Source: Kutzneria sp. 744 (lineage in GTDB: Bacteria; Actinomycetota; Actinomycetes; Mycobacteriales; Pseudonocardiaceae). Taken from it: a DNA stretch of 34,720 nt. Location of the stretch: assembly GCF_000568255.1 (NCBI RefSeq), contig NZ_KK037166.1, positions 6,477,524 through 6,512,243 on the forward strand, read 5' to 3'. Shown here piece by piece: positions 27,104-34,705 of this stretch. Made by a program: the position numbers and the translations under genes. The notes beneath the pieces are model-generated. The model was not told the DNA's origin and made no database searches. It saw only the letters and a program-made list of their open reading frames with translations. Numbering within the stretch: the stretch's first letter is position 1; each line of letters opens with the position of its first letter.

Positions 27104-27559
27104 CTACTCCTCCGCGCCTTCGTCGGGGCCGGGGTCGCCGCCCTCGGCGCGGACGAGCAGGCGGTCCAGGTAGTGGTTCCAGCCGATGCCGTGGGACTGG
27201 AACAGCTCCAGCGGCAGGCCGCGGTGGGTGAGGGTCAGCACGGTGGCGGCGCCGTCCGGCCGCAGGGTGATGTCCACAGTGGACGAACCGGGTGGCACGG
27301 GGTTGCCGGGTGTCTCCCAGCCCCAGGTGAAGGCGATGCGGTGGTAGGGCTCGACGGCGACGAAGCGGCCGGAGGCCACGTTGCCCTCGCGCACGTTCAT
27401 TCGGAACACGCCGCCGGGCCGCGGATCGATCTCGGCCTCCTCGCCCTGCCACAGCAGCCAGCGGTCGGCGTCGGTGAAGAACGAGAACACGGTCGGCGGC
27501 AGGGCGTTGATGCGCCGCTCCACGACCAGTTCCGGGGCCTGCGTCGACGGCTCGGTCAT
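27104..27559 (-). CDS. SRPBCC (AHSA1-like) domain protein
   Basis: A 151-residue Bet v1/START-fold protein: VVERRINALPPTVFSFFTDA, GGVFRMNV, RIAFTWGWE, PPGSSTVDITLRPDGAATVL, GWNHYLDRLL. Such proteins often pair with ArsR-type repressors; here the ArsR gene is immediately upstream with an ATGA overlap. The first domain of the divergent gene (27976-28944) is a clear paralogue sharing TWGWE and VPPGSSTV, so the locus probably arose by inverted duplication. The ligand is unknown. Confidence 0.92.
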   Translation of the reverse strand: MTEPSTQAPELVVERRINALPPTVFSFFTDADRWLLWQGEEAEIDPRPGGVFRMNVREGNVASGRFVAVEPYHRIAFTWGWETPGNPVPPGSSTVDITLRPDGAATVLTLTHRGLPLELFQSHGIGWNHYLDRLLVRAEGGDPGPDEGAEE

Positions 27560-27882
27560 GCCGACCGTCCCTCCTGTTCGGCGTTGTCCCGCTCGACCTG
27601 TTCGGCCAGAGCGGCGAGGGTGTCCAGCTCAGCGGTCCACATCGACTCCAGCCACGCGGCCAGCGGCCCGAGCGCGGCGCGGTCGGCGCGGTAGAGCCGC
27701 CGGTTGCCGTCCTTGCGCACGCTGACCAGCCCGGCCTTGCGCAGCACGGCGAGGTGCTGCGACACGGCGCCGAACGTCACGTCGAAGTGCGCGGCGACGT
27801 CGCCGGCCGAGCGCTCGGCGTCCCATACCAGGCGCAGGATCTCCCTCCGGCGGGGTTCGGCCACCGCGTGCAGCGCGTCCAC
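27556..27882 (-). CDS. ArsR-family transcriptional repressor
   Basis: A 108-residue winged-helix protein: HAVAEPRRREILRLVWDAER, then SAGDVAAHFDVTFGAVSQHL, AVLRKAGLVSVRKDGNRRLY. There is no cysteine anywhere, so it is not a classic thiol metal sensor; it belongs to the ArsR group paired with AHSA1 proteins. A TAAACT -10 lies 6 nt before the GTG start, suggesting a leaderless transcript, and the operator at 27891-27906 overlaps that -10, which points to autorepression. Confidence 0.94.
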   Translation of the reverse strand: MDALHAVAEPRRREILRLVWDAERSAGDVAAHFDVTFGAVSQHLAVLRKAGLVSVRKDGNRRLYRADRAALGPLAAWLESMWTAELDTLAALAEQVERDNAEQEGRSA

Positions 27883-27890
27883 GTCGGCAG

Positions 27891-27906
27891 TTTAGCGCCG
27901 ACTAAA
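27891..27906. promoter_or_regulatory. ArsR operator-like palindrome 1
   Basis: TTTAGCGCCGACTAAA: arms TTTAG and CTAAA around six nucleotides. On the minus strand the TAAACT -10 of arsR (27894-27889) overlaps it. It shares the frame TTTAGC-N4-(A/G)CTAAA with the site at 27936-27951, 45 nt away. A/T-rich symmetry in a region of about 70% G+C and the match between the two sites make a repressor-binding role likely. Confidence 0.6.
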
Positions 27907-27935
27907 GCTTGCGGACAGTGCCCGTCGGGGCTAAC

Positions 27936-27951
27936 TTTAGCCACGGCTAAA
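27936..27951. promoter_or_regulatory. ArsR operator-like palindrome 2
   Basis: TTTAGCCACGGCTAAA: perfect 6-nt arms TTTAGC and GCTAAA around CACG. The plus-strand box TAAAAT (27948-27953), a plausible -10 for the AHSA1-MDMPI gene, overlaps its right arm; the ribosome binding site GGAGGAG starts about 10 nt beyond. The arrangement mirrors palindrome 1 at the divergent promoter. Confidence 0.6.
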
Positions 27952-27975
27952 ATAGATTCGACGGAGGAGCCCGAG

Positions 27976-28944
27976 ATGACCGTGGACGTGAGCGTGCAGG
28001 TGCCGACGAGCGCCGAGGAGACCTACGCCTGGCTGACCGAGCCGGCCCGGCTGCGCCGGTGGCAGATCATCGCCGGCCGCACGGACCCGCGGGTCGGCGG
28101 CGAGTTTCGCTGGCTGATCGCCCCCGGCCACACCGCGCTGGGCGCCTTCACGGCGATCGAGCCGGGCCGGCTGGCCTCCACCTGGGGCTGGGAGAACAAC
28201 GAGGAGGTGCCGCCCGGTTCGTCCACTGTGGAGCTCACGGTCGAGCCGAATGCCGACGGGGCAACGGTTCGGCTCGTGCACGAGGGCCTGCCGTCCGACG
28301 CGCAGGCCAAGGGCCATACCGAGGGCTGGGAGCACTTCCTCCAGCGTCTCAAGGGTGTGACCACGACCGGCGACGCCGGCCCCGACGAGTTCTCGGCGAT
28401 GAGCGAGGAGAGCAGGCTCGACGCGGCCGAGGCGTCGCTGGCGGTCTGCCTCCGTGTGCTGCGGGCCATCGGCACCGACCACGGCACCGACCAGACGCCG
28501 TGCGCGAAGTTCACCGTGGACGACCTGCTCGACCACCTGCTCGGTTCGCTTGTCACCCTCGGGGGCATGGCCGGGCGCACGTTCGAGGCCAGCACCGTCG
28601 GCACGCCCGAGGAGCGGGTCGCCGACGCCGGCCTGCGCGCGACCGAGGCGTGGCGGGCTCGGGGCCTCGACGGCATGGTCACCAGCCGCGTCGGCGAGAT
28701 CCCGGCGGAGCTGGGGGCGTCCATCCTGTCGGTCGAACTTCTCGTGCACGCCTGGGATTTCGCCACCGCGACCGGCGTGGCCATCGCCGCCGACGACAAG
28801 CTCAGCGCCTACGTCCGGGAGCTGGCCGGCACCCTGATCGCGCCGCAGATGCGCGACGGCGACCAGTTCGCCGCCGAGGTTCCCGTCGGCCCCGATGCGG
28901 GCACCCTCGAGAAGCTCATCGCCTATACCGGAAGGGCGGCCTGA
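27976..28944 (+). CDS. AHSA1/SRPBCC domain fused to a mycothiol-type maleylpyruvate-isomerase-like (TIGR03086) domain
   Basis: A 322-residue two-domain protein. Residues 1 to about 135 form an SRPBCC domain (SAEETYAWLTEPARLRRW, GGEFRWLIAPGH, STWGWENN, VPPGSSTVELTV, GWEHFLQRL). Residues about 145-322 are a DinB/MDMPI-like four-helix domain: CAKFTVDDLLDHLLGSLVTL, a central TEAWRARG helix and VELLVHAWDFATATG with the expected metal-side histidine. The C-terminal domain suggests a mycothiol-linked or metal-binding activity. ATG follows GGAGGAG. The stop shares TGATG with the DUF899 gene. A separately encoded paralogue of the first domain lies across the divergent promoter. Confidence 0.88.
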   Translation: MTVDVSVQVPTSAEETYAWLTEPARLRRWQIIAGRTDPRVGGEFRWLIAPGHTALGAFTAIEPGRLASTWGWENNEEVPPGSSTVELTVEPNADGATVRLVHEGLPSDAQAKGHTEGWEHFLQRLKGVTTTGDAGPDEFSAMSEESRLDAAEASLAVCLRVLRAIGTDHGTDQTPCAKFTVDDLLDHLLGSLVTLGGMAGRTFEASTVGTPEERVADAGLRATEAWRARGLDGMVTSRVGEIPAELGASILSVELLVHAWDFATATGVAIAADDKLSAYVRELAGTLIAPQMRDGDQFAAEVPVGPDAGTLEKLIAYTGRAA

Positions 28945-29606
28945 TGGAGTACACGAACCTGGCCGAGTCCGCCGAGTACCTCAAGGCCCGCGAGGAACTG
29001 CGGCTCGCCGAGATAGACCTGATGCGACAACGGGAACGCGTCGCCCAGCAGCGCCGCGACCTCCCGCCCGGGCCCGTGATGCCGAACTACGCCTTCGACA
29101 ACGGCGCCGTGACGCTGGGCGACCTCGTCACCGACCGGCCGTTGATCGTCTATCACCTGATGTACGGCAAGAAGCAGACCACGCCCTGTCCGATGTGCAC
29201 GATGTGGCTCGACGGCTTCAACGGCGTCGCCCACCACATCGCCCGCAACGCCGACTTCGCGGTCGTCGCCGCGGCCGAGCCGGATGAGCTCCAGCGCTTC
29301 GGACGTGAGCGCGGCTGGGACCAGCTGCGGCTGCTTTCCTGCGGTGACAACACGTTCAAGCGCGATCTGCGCAGCGAGGACGAGGACGGCAACCAGGACT
29401 CCACCATCTCCGTGTTCGCCCGTGACGGCGAGGGCGAGATCCGGCACCACTACACGACCCGGCCGCGCATGGGGGAGGACATCCAGGAGCGTGGCATCGA
29501 CCTGTACGCCCCGGTTTGGCAGCTGCTCGACCTGACGCCATCCGGCCGTGGCGACTGGTATGCCGGTCTCGACTACGGTCGACTCGTCAGCGGGAACCGA
29601 ACCTGA
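28944..29606 (+). CDS. DUF899 thioredoxin-like protein
   Basis: A 220-residue cytosolic protein. Helical N-terminus (YLKAREELRLAEIDLMRQRE) followed by a thioredoxin-like fold: NGAVTLGDLVTDRPLIVYHL, CPMCTMWLDGFNG, HHIARNADFAVVAAAEPDEL. The CPMC pair sits where thioredoxin-type proteins carry their redox cysteines. The C-terminus has HHYTTRPRMGEDIQERGIDL and LDLTPSGRGDWYAGLDYGR, typical of the family. It is translationally coupled to the AHSA1-MDMPI gene, so the two likely serve one thiol- or ligand-related response controlled by ArsR. Confidence 0.9.
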   Translation: MEYTNLAESAEYLKAREELRLAEIDLMRQRERVAQQRRDLPPGPVMPNYAFDNGAVTLGDLVTDRPLIVYHLMYGKKQTTPCPMCTMWLDGFNGVAHHIARNADFAVVAAAEPDELQRFGRERGWDQLRLLSCGDNTFKRDLRSEDEDGNQDSTISVFARDGEGEIRHHYTTRPRMGEDIQERGIDLYAPVWQLLDLTPSGRGDWYAGLDYGRLVSGNRT

Positions 29607-29622
29607 GACGAGGACACGCGCG

Positions 29623-30579
29623 GTGAGCAATCCGGTGCGGTGGGGAATCATGGGCACGGGCGGGATCGCGGGGGCGTTCGCGACCGACCTGAAGCTGACC
29701 GACTCCGGCACGGTCGTGGCCGTCGGCTCGCGCAGCCAGGCCTCGGCCGACCGGTTCGCCGACGCGATCGGCATCGAGCGCCGGCACGCCAGCTACGAGG
29801 ACCTGGCCGCCGACCCCGACGTCGACGCCGTCTACGTCGCCACGCCGCACCCGCTGCACCACCCCAACGCGCTGCTGGCCCTGCGCGCGGGCAAGCCGGT
29901 CCTGGTGGAGAAGCCGTTCACCATGAACGCCGGCGAGGCCCGCGAGCTGGTGAAAGTGGCCCGGGACAACAACGTCTTCCTCATGGAGGCGATGTGGACG
30001 CGGTTCCTGCCCGGCATTCGGCACGTCCGCGAGCTGATCGGCGGCATCGGTGACGTCGTCACCGTCACCGCCGATCACGGGCAGTGGTTCGCCGAGGACG
30101 CCGAGCACCGGCTGTTCGCGCCCGCGCTGGGCGGCGGCGCGCTGCTGGACCTGGGCGTGTACGTGGTGTCCTTCGCGTCCATGGTGCTCGGCGCGCCCAG
30201 CAAGATCGTGTCCATGGTCGACCCGGCCTTCACCGGCGTCGACGGCCAGACCTCGATGATCCTCGGCTACGGCAGCGGCGCGCAGGCCGTGCTGACCTGC
30301 ACCCTGCGGGCCAAGAGCCCGACCCGGGCGGCCATCGTCGGCACCGACGGCCGGATCGAGATCGACGGCCCCTTCTACGCCCCGGCCACGGTCACCCTGA
30401 CCCCGCGCGACGGCGAGCCCACGGTGTTCGAGTCCGTGCACGAGGGCAGCGGCCTGCGCCACGAGGCCGACGAGGTGGCGCTGCGCCTGGCCGCCGGCGA
30501 CACCGAAAGCCCCCTCATGCCCCTGGACGAGACGATCTCCATCATGGAGACCATGGACACCGTCCTGGCCCAGGCTTAA
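29623..30579 (+). CDS. Gfo/Idh/MocA-family NAD(P)-dependent oxidoreductase
   Basis: A 318-residue dehydrogenase from GTG 29623. Rossmann fold: WGIMGTGGIAGAF, VVAVGSRSQASADRFAD; the EKP motif GKPVLVEKPFTMNAGEARE carries the conserved lysine. C-terminal substrate domain: GGGALLDLGVYVVSFASMVL, AIVGTDGRIEIDGPF. It resembles trans-1,2-dihydrobenzene-1,2-diol/D-xylose dehydrogenase-like members, but the substrate cannot be fixed. GACGAGG upstream is a plausible ribosome binding site 17 nt after the DUF899 stop, so it may be the last gene of the ArsR-controlled operon, ending at the hairpin. Confidence 0.93.
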   Translation: MSNPVRWGIMGTGGIAGAFATDLKLTDSGTVVAVGSRSQASADRFADAIGIERRHASYEDLAADPDVDAVYVATPHPLHHPNALLALRAGKPVLVEKPFTMNAGEARELVKVARDNNVFLMEAMWTRFLPGIRHVRELIGGIGDVVTVTADHGQWFAEDAEHRLFAPALGGGALLDLGVYVVSFASMVLGAPSKIVSMVDPAFTGVDGQTSMILGYGSGAQAVLTCTLRAKSPTRAAIVGTDGRIEIDGPFYAPATVTLTPRDGEPTVFESVHEGSGLRHEADEVALRLAAGDTESPLMPLDETISIMETMDTVLAQA

Positions 30580-30594
30580 CCCCCACTTTCTTGC

Positions 30595-30643
30595 CACATG
30601 TGGACCACATTCGACTTCCAGAGTCGAATGTGGTCCACATGTG
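30595..30643. terminator. Long perfect hairpin between convergent genes (repeat element, copy 2)
   Basis: Left arm 30595-30616 and right arm 30622-30643 are exact 22-nt reverse complements with a 5-nt loop. It lies 15 nt after the oxidoreductase stop, and the convergent menA gene ends at 30689. Outside the arms, CTTTCTT (30586-30592) and AAGAAAG (30650-30656) could add a 7-bp outer stem. Aligned with copy 1 read in the DUF1990 direction, arms and loop (CTTCC(A/G)G) are nearly identical. One stem pair differs on both sides (A:T here, C:G there), so pairing is kept. Confidence 0.82.
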
Positions 30644-30655
30644 TCGTCAAAGAAA

Positions 30656-30678
30656 GGGGAGGGGGAGGGAGGGGAGGG
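30656..30678 (+). other. G-tract array with quadruplex-forming pattern after the hairpin
   Basis: Five runs of three to five G separated by single A residues, directly after hairpin copy 2 and before the menA stop at 30689. This matches the standard intramolecular quadruplex pattern with one-base loops. The equivalent side of copy 1 is also purine-rich but with weaker G-runs. It may help polymerase pausing or simply belong to the terminator tail. Confidence 0.55.
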
Positions 30679-30688
30679 CCGGGGTGGG

Positions 30689-31567
30689 TCAGGAGCCTCC
30701 GAGGGCGAGGCCGGCGGCGGTGGCGACGGCCCACACCAGCATGGCCAGGCCCGTGTCCCGCAGCACCGGGATGAGGGCCTTGCCGCTGGCGCCCTTGATC
30801 ATCTTGCGGGAGCTGGTCAGCAGCAGCGGCAGGGCCAGGAAGCCCAGCAGCAGGTAGCCGTCGCGCAGGCTGCCGACGATGCTGACCAGGAACGGCACCA
30901 GGATCAGGCCCAGGTACAGGTTGCGGGTGTCCCGGTCGCCGATCAGCACGGCCAGCGTGCGCTTGCCGGACTCGGTGTCGGTGGGGATGTCCCGCAGGTT
31001 GTTGGCCACCAGCACGGCGCTGGAGAAGCAGCCGATGGCCACCGCCCCGCCGATGCCGTAGCCGCTGAACTGCCCGGCCTGCACGTACAGCGTGCCGAGC
31101 ACGGCGATCAGGCCGAAGCAGATGAACACCGCGACCTCGCCGAGGCCGGCGTAGCCGTAGGGGCGCTTGCCGCCGGTGTAGAACCAGGCCGCCGCGATGC
31201 ACAGCGCCCCGACCGCGATCAGCCAGTACGAGCCGCTCAGCACGGTCACGGCCAGGCCGGCGACCGCCGCCACGCCGAAGCAGACGAACGCCGCCAGGCG
31301 CACCGTCTGGGGCTTGGCGACCTTGGACCCGACCAGCCGCAGCGGGCCGACCCGCACGTCGTCGGTGCCCCGCACGCCGTCGGAGTAGTCGTTGGCGAAG
31401 TTCACGCCGATGATCAGGGCCAGCGCGACGACCAGCGTCAGCACGCCCCTCGTCACGTCGAACGCGCCGAGCGCGAGCGCGGCGCCGTTGCCCACCAGCA
31501 CCGGGGCGATGGCGTTGGGCAGGGTGCGCGGTCGGGCACCCTCGATCCACTGTGCGACCGTGGCCAT
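30689..31567 (-). CDS. menA: 1,4-Dihydroxy-2-naphthoate polyprenyltransferase
   Basis: UbiA-family membrane prenyltransferase that attaches the isoprenoid side chain to 1,4-dihydroxy-2-naphthoate, giving demethylmenaquinone. 292 residues from ATG 31567 (MATVAQWIEGARPRTLPNAI); an in-frame GTG at 31591 would add eight. First Mg-diphosphate motif NFANDYSDGVRGTDD and second DIPTDTESGKRTLAVLIGDR are intact; about eight or nine helices. It lies near menE and menB on the same strand, separated from them by a secreted-protein gene. Confidence 0.95.
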   Translation of the reverse strand: MATVAQWIEGARPRTLPNAIAPVLVGNGAALALGAFDVTRGVLTLVVALALIIGVNFANDYSDGVRGTDDVRVGPLRLVGSKVAKPQTVRLAAFVCFGVAAVAGLAVTVLSGSYWLIAVGALCIAAAWFYTGGKRPYGYAGLGEVAVFICFGLIAVLGTLYVQAGQFSGYGIGGAVAIGCFSSAVLVANNLRDIPTDTESGKRTLAVLIGDRDTRNLYLGLILVPFLVSIVGSLRDGYLLLGFLALPLLLTSSRKMIKGASGKALIPVLRDTGLAMLVWAVATAAGLALGGS

Positions 31568-31611
31568 GCCGTCATCTTCCGACACGGCCACGGCCGCCCG
31601 TCAACCAGGGC

Positions 31612-32563
31612 CTATGTCCACAGGTAGGTGACGGTCACCCAGGCGTTGTCGGTGAGCTTGAGGCCGTCGAGGAAGGTGCCGTCGGCCAGGTCGATGCCGG
31701 CCGGGTTGGAGACCTTGCGGCCGAACTGGTCCTTGCCGCCGTTGTAGCCGCTCTGGTACGCCGCCTGCGCCTCGGGCTTGCCCTGCGGCAGGTCCTTCCA
31801 GGACTGCCGGCTGGCCTTCGGGTTTCCAGTAGTCGTCCTTGGTGTTCCAGGGGCCGACGTCCCACACCGGGGCCGTCTCGCAGCGGCCGTTGGCCGCGCA
31901 CACCTTCACCTGGTACGTCTTCTTCCCGTTGGGGGACAAGGACTTTCCGGATGGCAGGGCGACGAAGTGGTCCCGCGACTTGATCTTGTGGCCGTTGGCC
32001 GTGGTGCTGCCGACCAGGCCCTCGCGGGTCGCGTACACCTTGTACGACCGCGACGCCAGCGGGGCGACCATGGGCGTCATGGCGGTGCCGGCCGTCAGCG
32101 TCAGCTTGCGCGCCTCCAGGCCGGTCGAGCCGGCGGGGGCGGTGAGCATCATTCGGGCCTGCACGGTCGCGCTGGCCTCGGGCAACACGGCCGGTGCGTC
32201 CGGGGTCGCCTCCGTCCACTCGGTCCACTGGCCGTCCGCGCGCAGGCCGCGCACGTCGACCGCCAGCTCCGAGTCGGCCGGCACGGTGGCGTCCACAGTG
32301 GCCGAGACGGTGTTCGACTTCGCCGGCAGCTGCCGCGGGTCGAACATGATGATGCCGGTCTCCAGGTCCAGCTGGTCGGTCGCGGCGTGGGCCGGGCCGC
32401 CGGCCAGGCGGACCAGGCCGTCGGCGTTGGCGATGTTGCTGTTGTCCTCGTTGTGCGACGCCAGATCGGCCGTCCAGGTGGTGCTCGTCGCGGCGGTGGC
32501 CGGGGCCGTCGCCGCCAGCGTGAGGGCGGCGGCCGCCGCCAGCAGCAGGGGTGTTGTTCGCAT
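31612..32563 (-). CDS. Secreted protein with a C-terminal double-psi-barrel-like domain (single-base frameshift)
   Basis: About 316 residues, function unknown. Signal peptide MRTTPLLLAAAAALTLAATA with an Ala-rich cleavage region. N-terminal half is a beta-rich module (TWTADLASHNEDNSNIANAD, AVDVRGLRADGQWTEWTEA). The C-terminal part, YATREGLVGSTTANGHKIKS, DHFVALPS, YQVKVCAANGRCETAPVWDV and GPWNTKDDYW, has the look of a 3D/RlpA-like double-psi beta-barrel with a probable disulphide. The frame breaks at 31823-31825: one base fewer restores YWNPKASRQSWKDLPQGKPE and a natural ending VTVTYLWT at 31612. It sits 92 nt after menE on the same strand. Confidence 0.72.
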
Positions 32564-32655
32564 GCACCGAGGGAATCGGTGACTTCGTGACTACTCAACG
32601 TGGTACGGCGATGTGCCCGTGAATTGCTCACAACGTCATCGGTCACGTCTGCCGG

Positions 32656-33792
32656 TCAGCCGAGTGCCTTCCTGAGGGCTGCTCGGTCCACCTTGCCCGG
32701 GCCCAGCAGCGGCAGCGCCGGCAGGAACCGGATCACCTTCGGCACCGCCGCGCGACCGGCCCGGGCCCGGACGGCCTCGCGCAGCTGCTGTTCGCTCGGC
32801 TCTCCGTCGGCGACCACCGCGGCGGCGACGATCTGGCCCCATTCCGGGTGTGGCAGGCCGACCACGCAGGCATCGGTGACGCCCACGACCGCCGTCAGGG
32901 CCCGTTCCACCAGCAGCGGAGCGATTTTCACGCCGCCGGTGTTGATCACGTCGTCGATCCGGCCGATCACCTCGAGACGGCCGTCGTCGGTCCAACGGCC
33001 GAGGTCGCTGGTGCGGAACCAGCCGTCCACGAACGGGGACTCGCCGTCGAAGTTGCGATAGCCGTCGGCCAGCATCGGCCCCCTGATGTCGATGCGACCA
33101 TCGCTCAGCCGGATCTCGACGCCGTCCAGCGGCACGCCGTCGTACACGCAGCCGCTGGCCGTCTCGCTCATGCCGTACGAGGGAACGGCGTTGACGCCTT
33201 CCTCTCGGCAGCCCCGAAGCAGGTCCTCGGGCATGGCCGCCCCGCCCATGACGATCGCGTCGAAGCCCCGGAGCGCCTCGAGGGCGCCGCCCTCGGCCAT
33301 CAGCCGGGTCAACTGGGTCGGCACCAGGGCGGTGTAGTGCCGCCCCGGTGCCTCCAGCGCTGCGAACGCCGCCTTGGTGAAGCTCTCCGCACGGAAACCG
33401 TCCGTCAGGTCGTCCACGACCGGCTCCGTGCCCGCGAGCAGCGAGCGGATCAGCACCTGAAGGCCGCCGACGTACCGTGCCGACATCGCCAGCAGCCATG
33501 TGCCTGGCCCGCCCAGACGGGCGTGGGTGGCCATGGCGGAGGCCTTGATGGCGTCGGACGACAGCAGAGCGCCCTTCGGTGCCCCCGTCGACCCCGACGT
33601 GCCGATGACCAGCGCGATCCGGTCGTCCACCGGCCGGTCCACCTCCAGCGCCGCCGGCAGACCAGGCTCCTGGTCGGTGACCGGCAGCAGCGCCGGGCCG
33701 TCGCCGGCCAGCGCCGCCGCCAGGGCCGGCAGCAGCGCCAGCACCTCGGCCGGCCGGGTCGGGACGGGCAGGACCCGCAGCTCGCGAGGCAT
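32656..33792 (-). CDS. menE: o-Succinylbenzoate-CoA ligase
   Basis: Adenylate-forming enzyme (378 residues) that activates o-succinylbenzoate to its CoA thioester in menaquinone synthesis. P-loop IGTSGSTGAPKGALLSS; A5-like YGMSETASGCVYDG; A7 DGWFRTSDLGRW; hinge IGRIDDVINTGGVKI; C-terminal catalytic lysine in PLLGPGKVDRAALRK. It is shorter than typical acyl-CoA ligases at the N-terminus, as is usual in actinobacterial MenE. Its ATG shares one base with the menB stop (TGATG), so the two are translationally coupled. Confidence 0.94.
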   Translation of the reverse strand: MPRELRVLPVPTRPAEVLALLPALAAALAGDGPALLPVTDQEPGLPAALEVDRPVDDRIALVIGTSGSTGAPKGALLSSDAIKASAMATHARLGGPGTWLLAMSARYVGGLQVLIRSLLAGTEPVVDDLTDGFRAESFTKAAFAALEAPGRHYTALVPTQLTRLMAEGGALEALRGFDAIVMGGAAMPEDLLRGCREEGVNAVPSYGMSETASGCVYDGVPLDGVEIRLSDGRIDIRGPMLADGYRNFDGESPFVDGWFRTSDLGRWTDDGRLEVIGRIDDVINTGGVKIAPLLVERALTAVVGVTDACVVGLPHPEWGQIVAAAVVADGEPSEQQLREAVRARAGRAAVPKVIRFLPALPLLGPGKVDRAALRKALG

Positions 33793-34705
33793 CAGAAGTA
33801 GTACGGGTAGTCGGACCAGTCGGGGTCGCGCTTCTCCAGGAAGGCGTTGCGGCCCTCGACGGCTTCGTCGGTCATGTAGGCCAGGCGCGTGGTCTCGCCG
33901 GCGAAGATCTGCTGGCCGACCAGGCCGTCGTCGATCATGTTGAACGCGTACTTGAGCATGCGCTGCGCGGTCGGGGACTTGCCGTTGACCTCGCGGGCCC
34001 ACTCCAGCGCGGTCTTCTCCAGGTCCTCGTGCGGCACTACCGCGTTGACCATGCCCATCTGGTGGGCCTGCTCGGCGGTGTAGGGGCGGCCGAGGAAGAA
34101 GATCTCGCGGGCGAACTTCTGGCCGGTCTGGCGGGCCAGATAGGCCGAGCCGTAGCCGGCGTCGAAGCTGCCGACGTCTTTTTTCGGTCTGCTTGAAGCG
34201 GGCGTGCTCGGGGCTGGCCAGGGTGAGATCGCACACCACGTGCAGGCTGTGCCCGCCGCCGGCGGCCCAGCCGGGGGACCACGGCGATGACGACCTTGGG
34301 CATGAACCGGATCAGCCGCTGGCACTCCAGGATGTGCAGCCGGCCGGCGCGGGCGCGGTCCACGGTGTCGGCGGTGTCGCCGGTCGCGTACTGGTAGCCG
34401 TCGCGGCCGCGGATGCGCTGGTCGCCGCCGGAGCAGAACGCCCAGCCGCCGTCCTTGGGAGACGGTCCGTTGCCGGTGATCAGCACGCAGCCGACGTCGG
34501 AGGACATCCGGGCGTGGTCCAGCGCGACGTAGAGCTCGTCCACGGTGTGCGGCCGGAAGGCGTTGCGCACCTCGGGCCGGTTGAACGCGATGCGGACCGT
34601 TCCCTGGTCCACGGCGCGGTGATAGGTGATGTCGGTGAAGGTGAAGCCGTCGACGGCGCGCCACGCGCTCGGGTCGAACAAGTCGGACACGTGTTCATCA
34701 GGCAC
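33792..34705 (-). CDS. menB: 1,4-Dihydroxy-2-naphthoyl-CoA synthase (two single-base frameshifts)
   Basis: Crotonase-fold enzyme that closes the naphthoquinone ring. Very close to mycobacterial MenB: FCSGGDQRIRGRDGYQYATG, GWAAGGGHSLHVVCDLTLAS, DVGSFDAGYGSAYLARQTGQ and the end DPDWSDYPYYF. Two homopolymers break the frame: the G-run 34273-34277 (one base too many before PGWAAGG) and the T-run 34179-34184 (one too many before DVGSFD). Between them the reading HSLHVVCDLTLASPEHARF is perfectly conserved in a third frame, which strongly favours sequencing errors. GTG start at 34705; TATTCT at 34713-34718 on this strand may be a -10 for a near-leaderless transcript. Confidence 0.92.

Noticed and set aside
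31635-32567. Alternative minus-strand frame over the secreted-protein gene
   Set aside because: It reads correctly for the family only in its last part because of the frameshift at 31823-31825; the N-terminus in that frame has no signal peptide and is Arg/Gly-rich.
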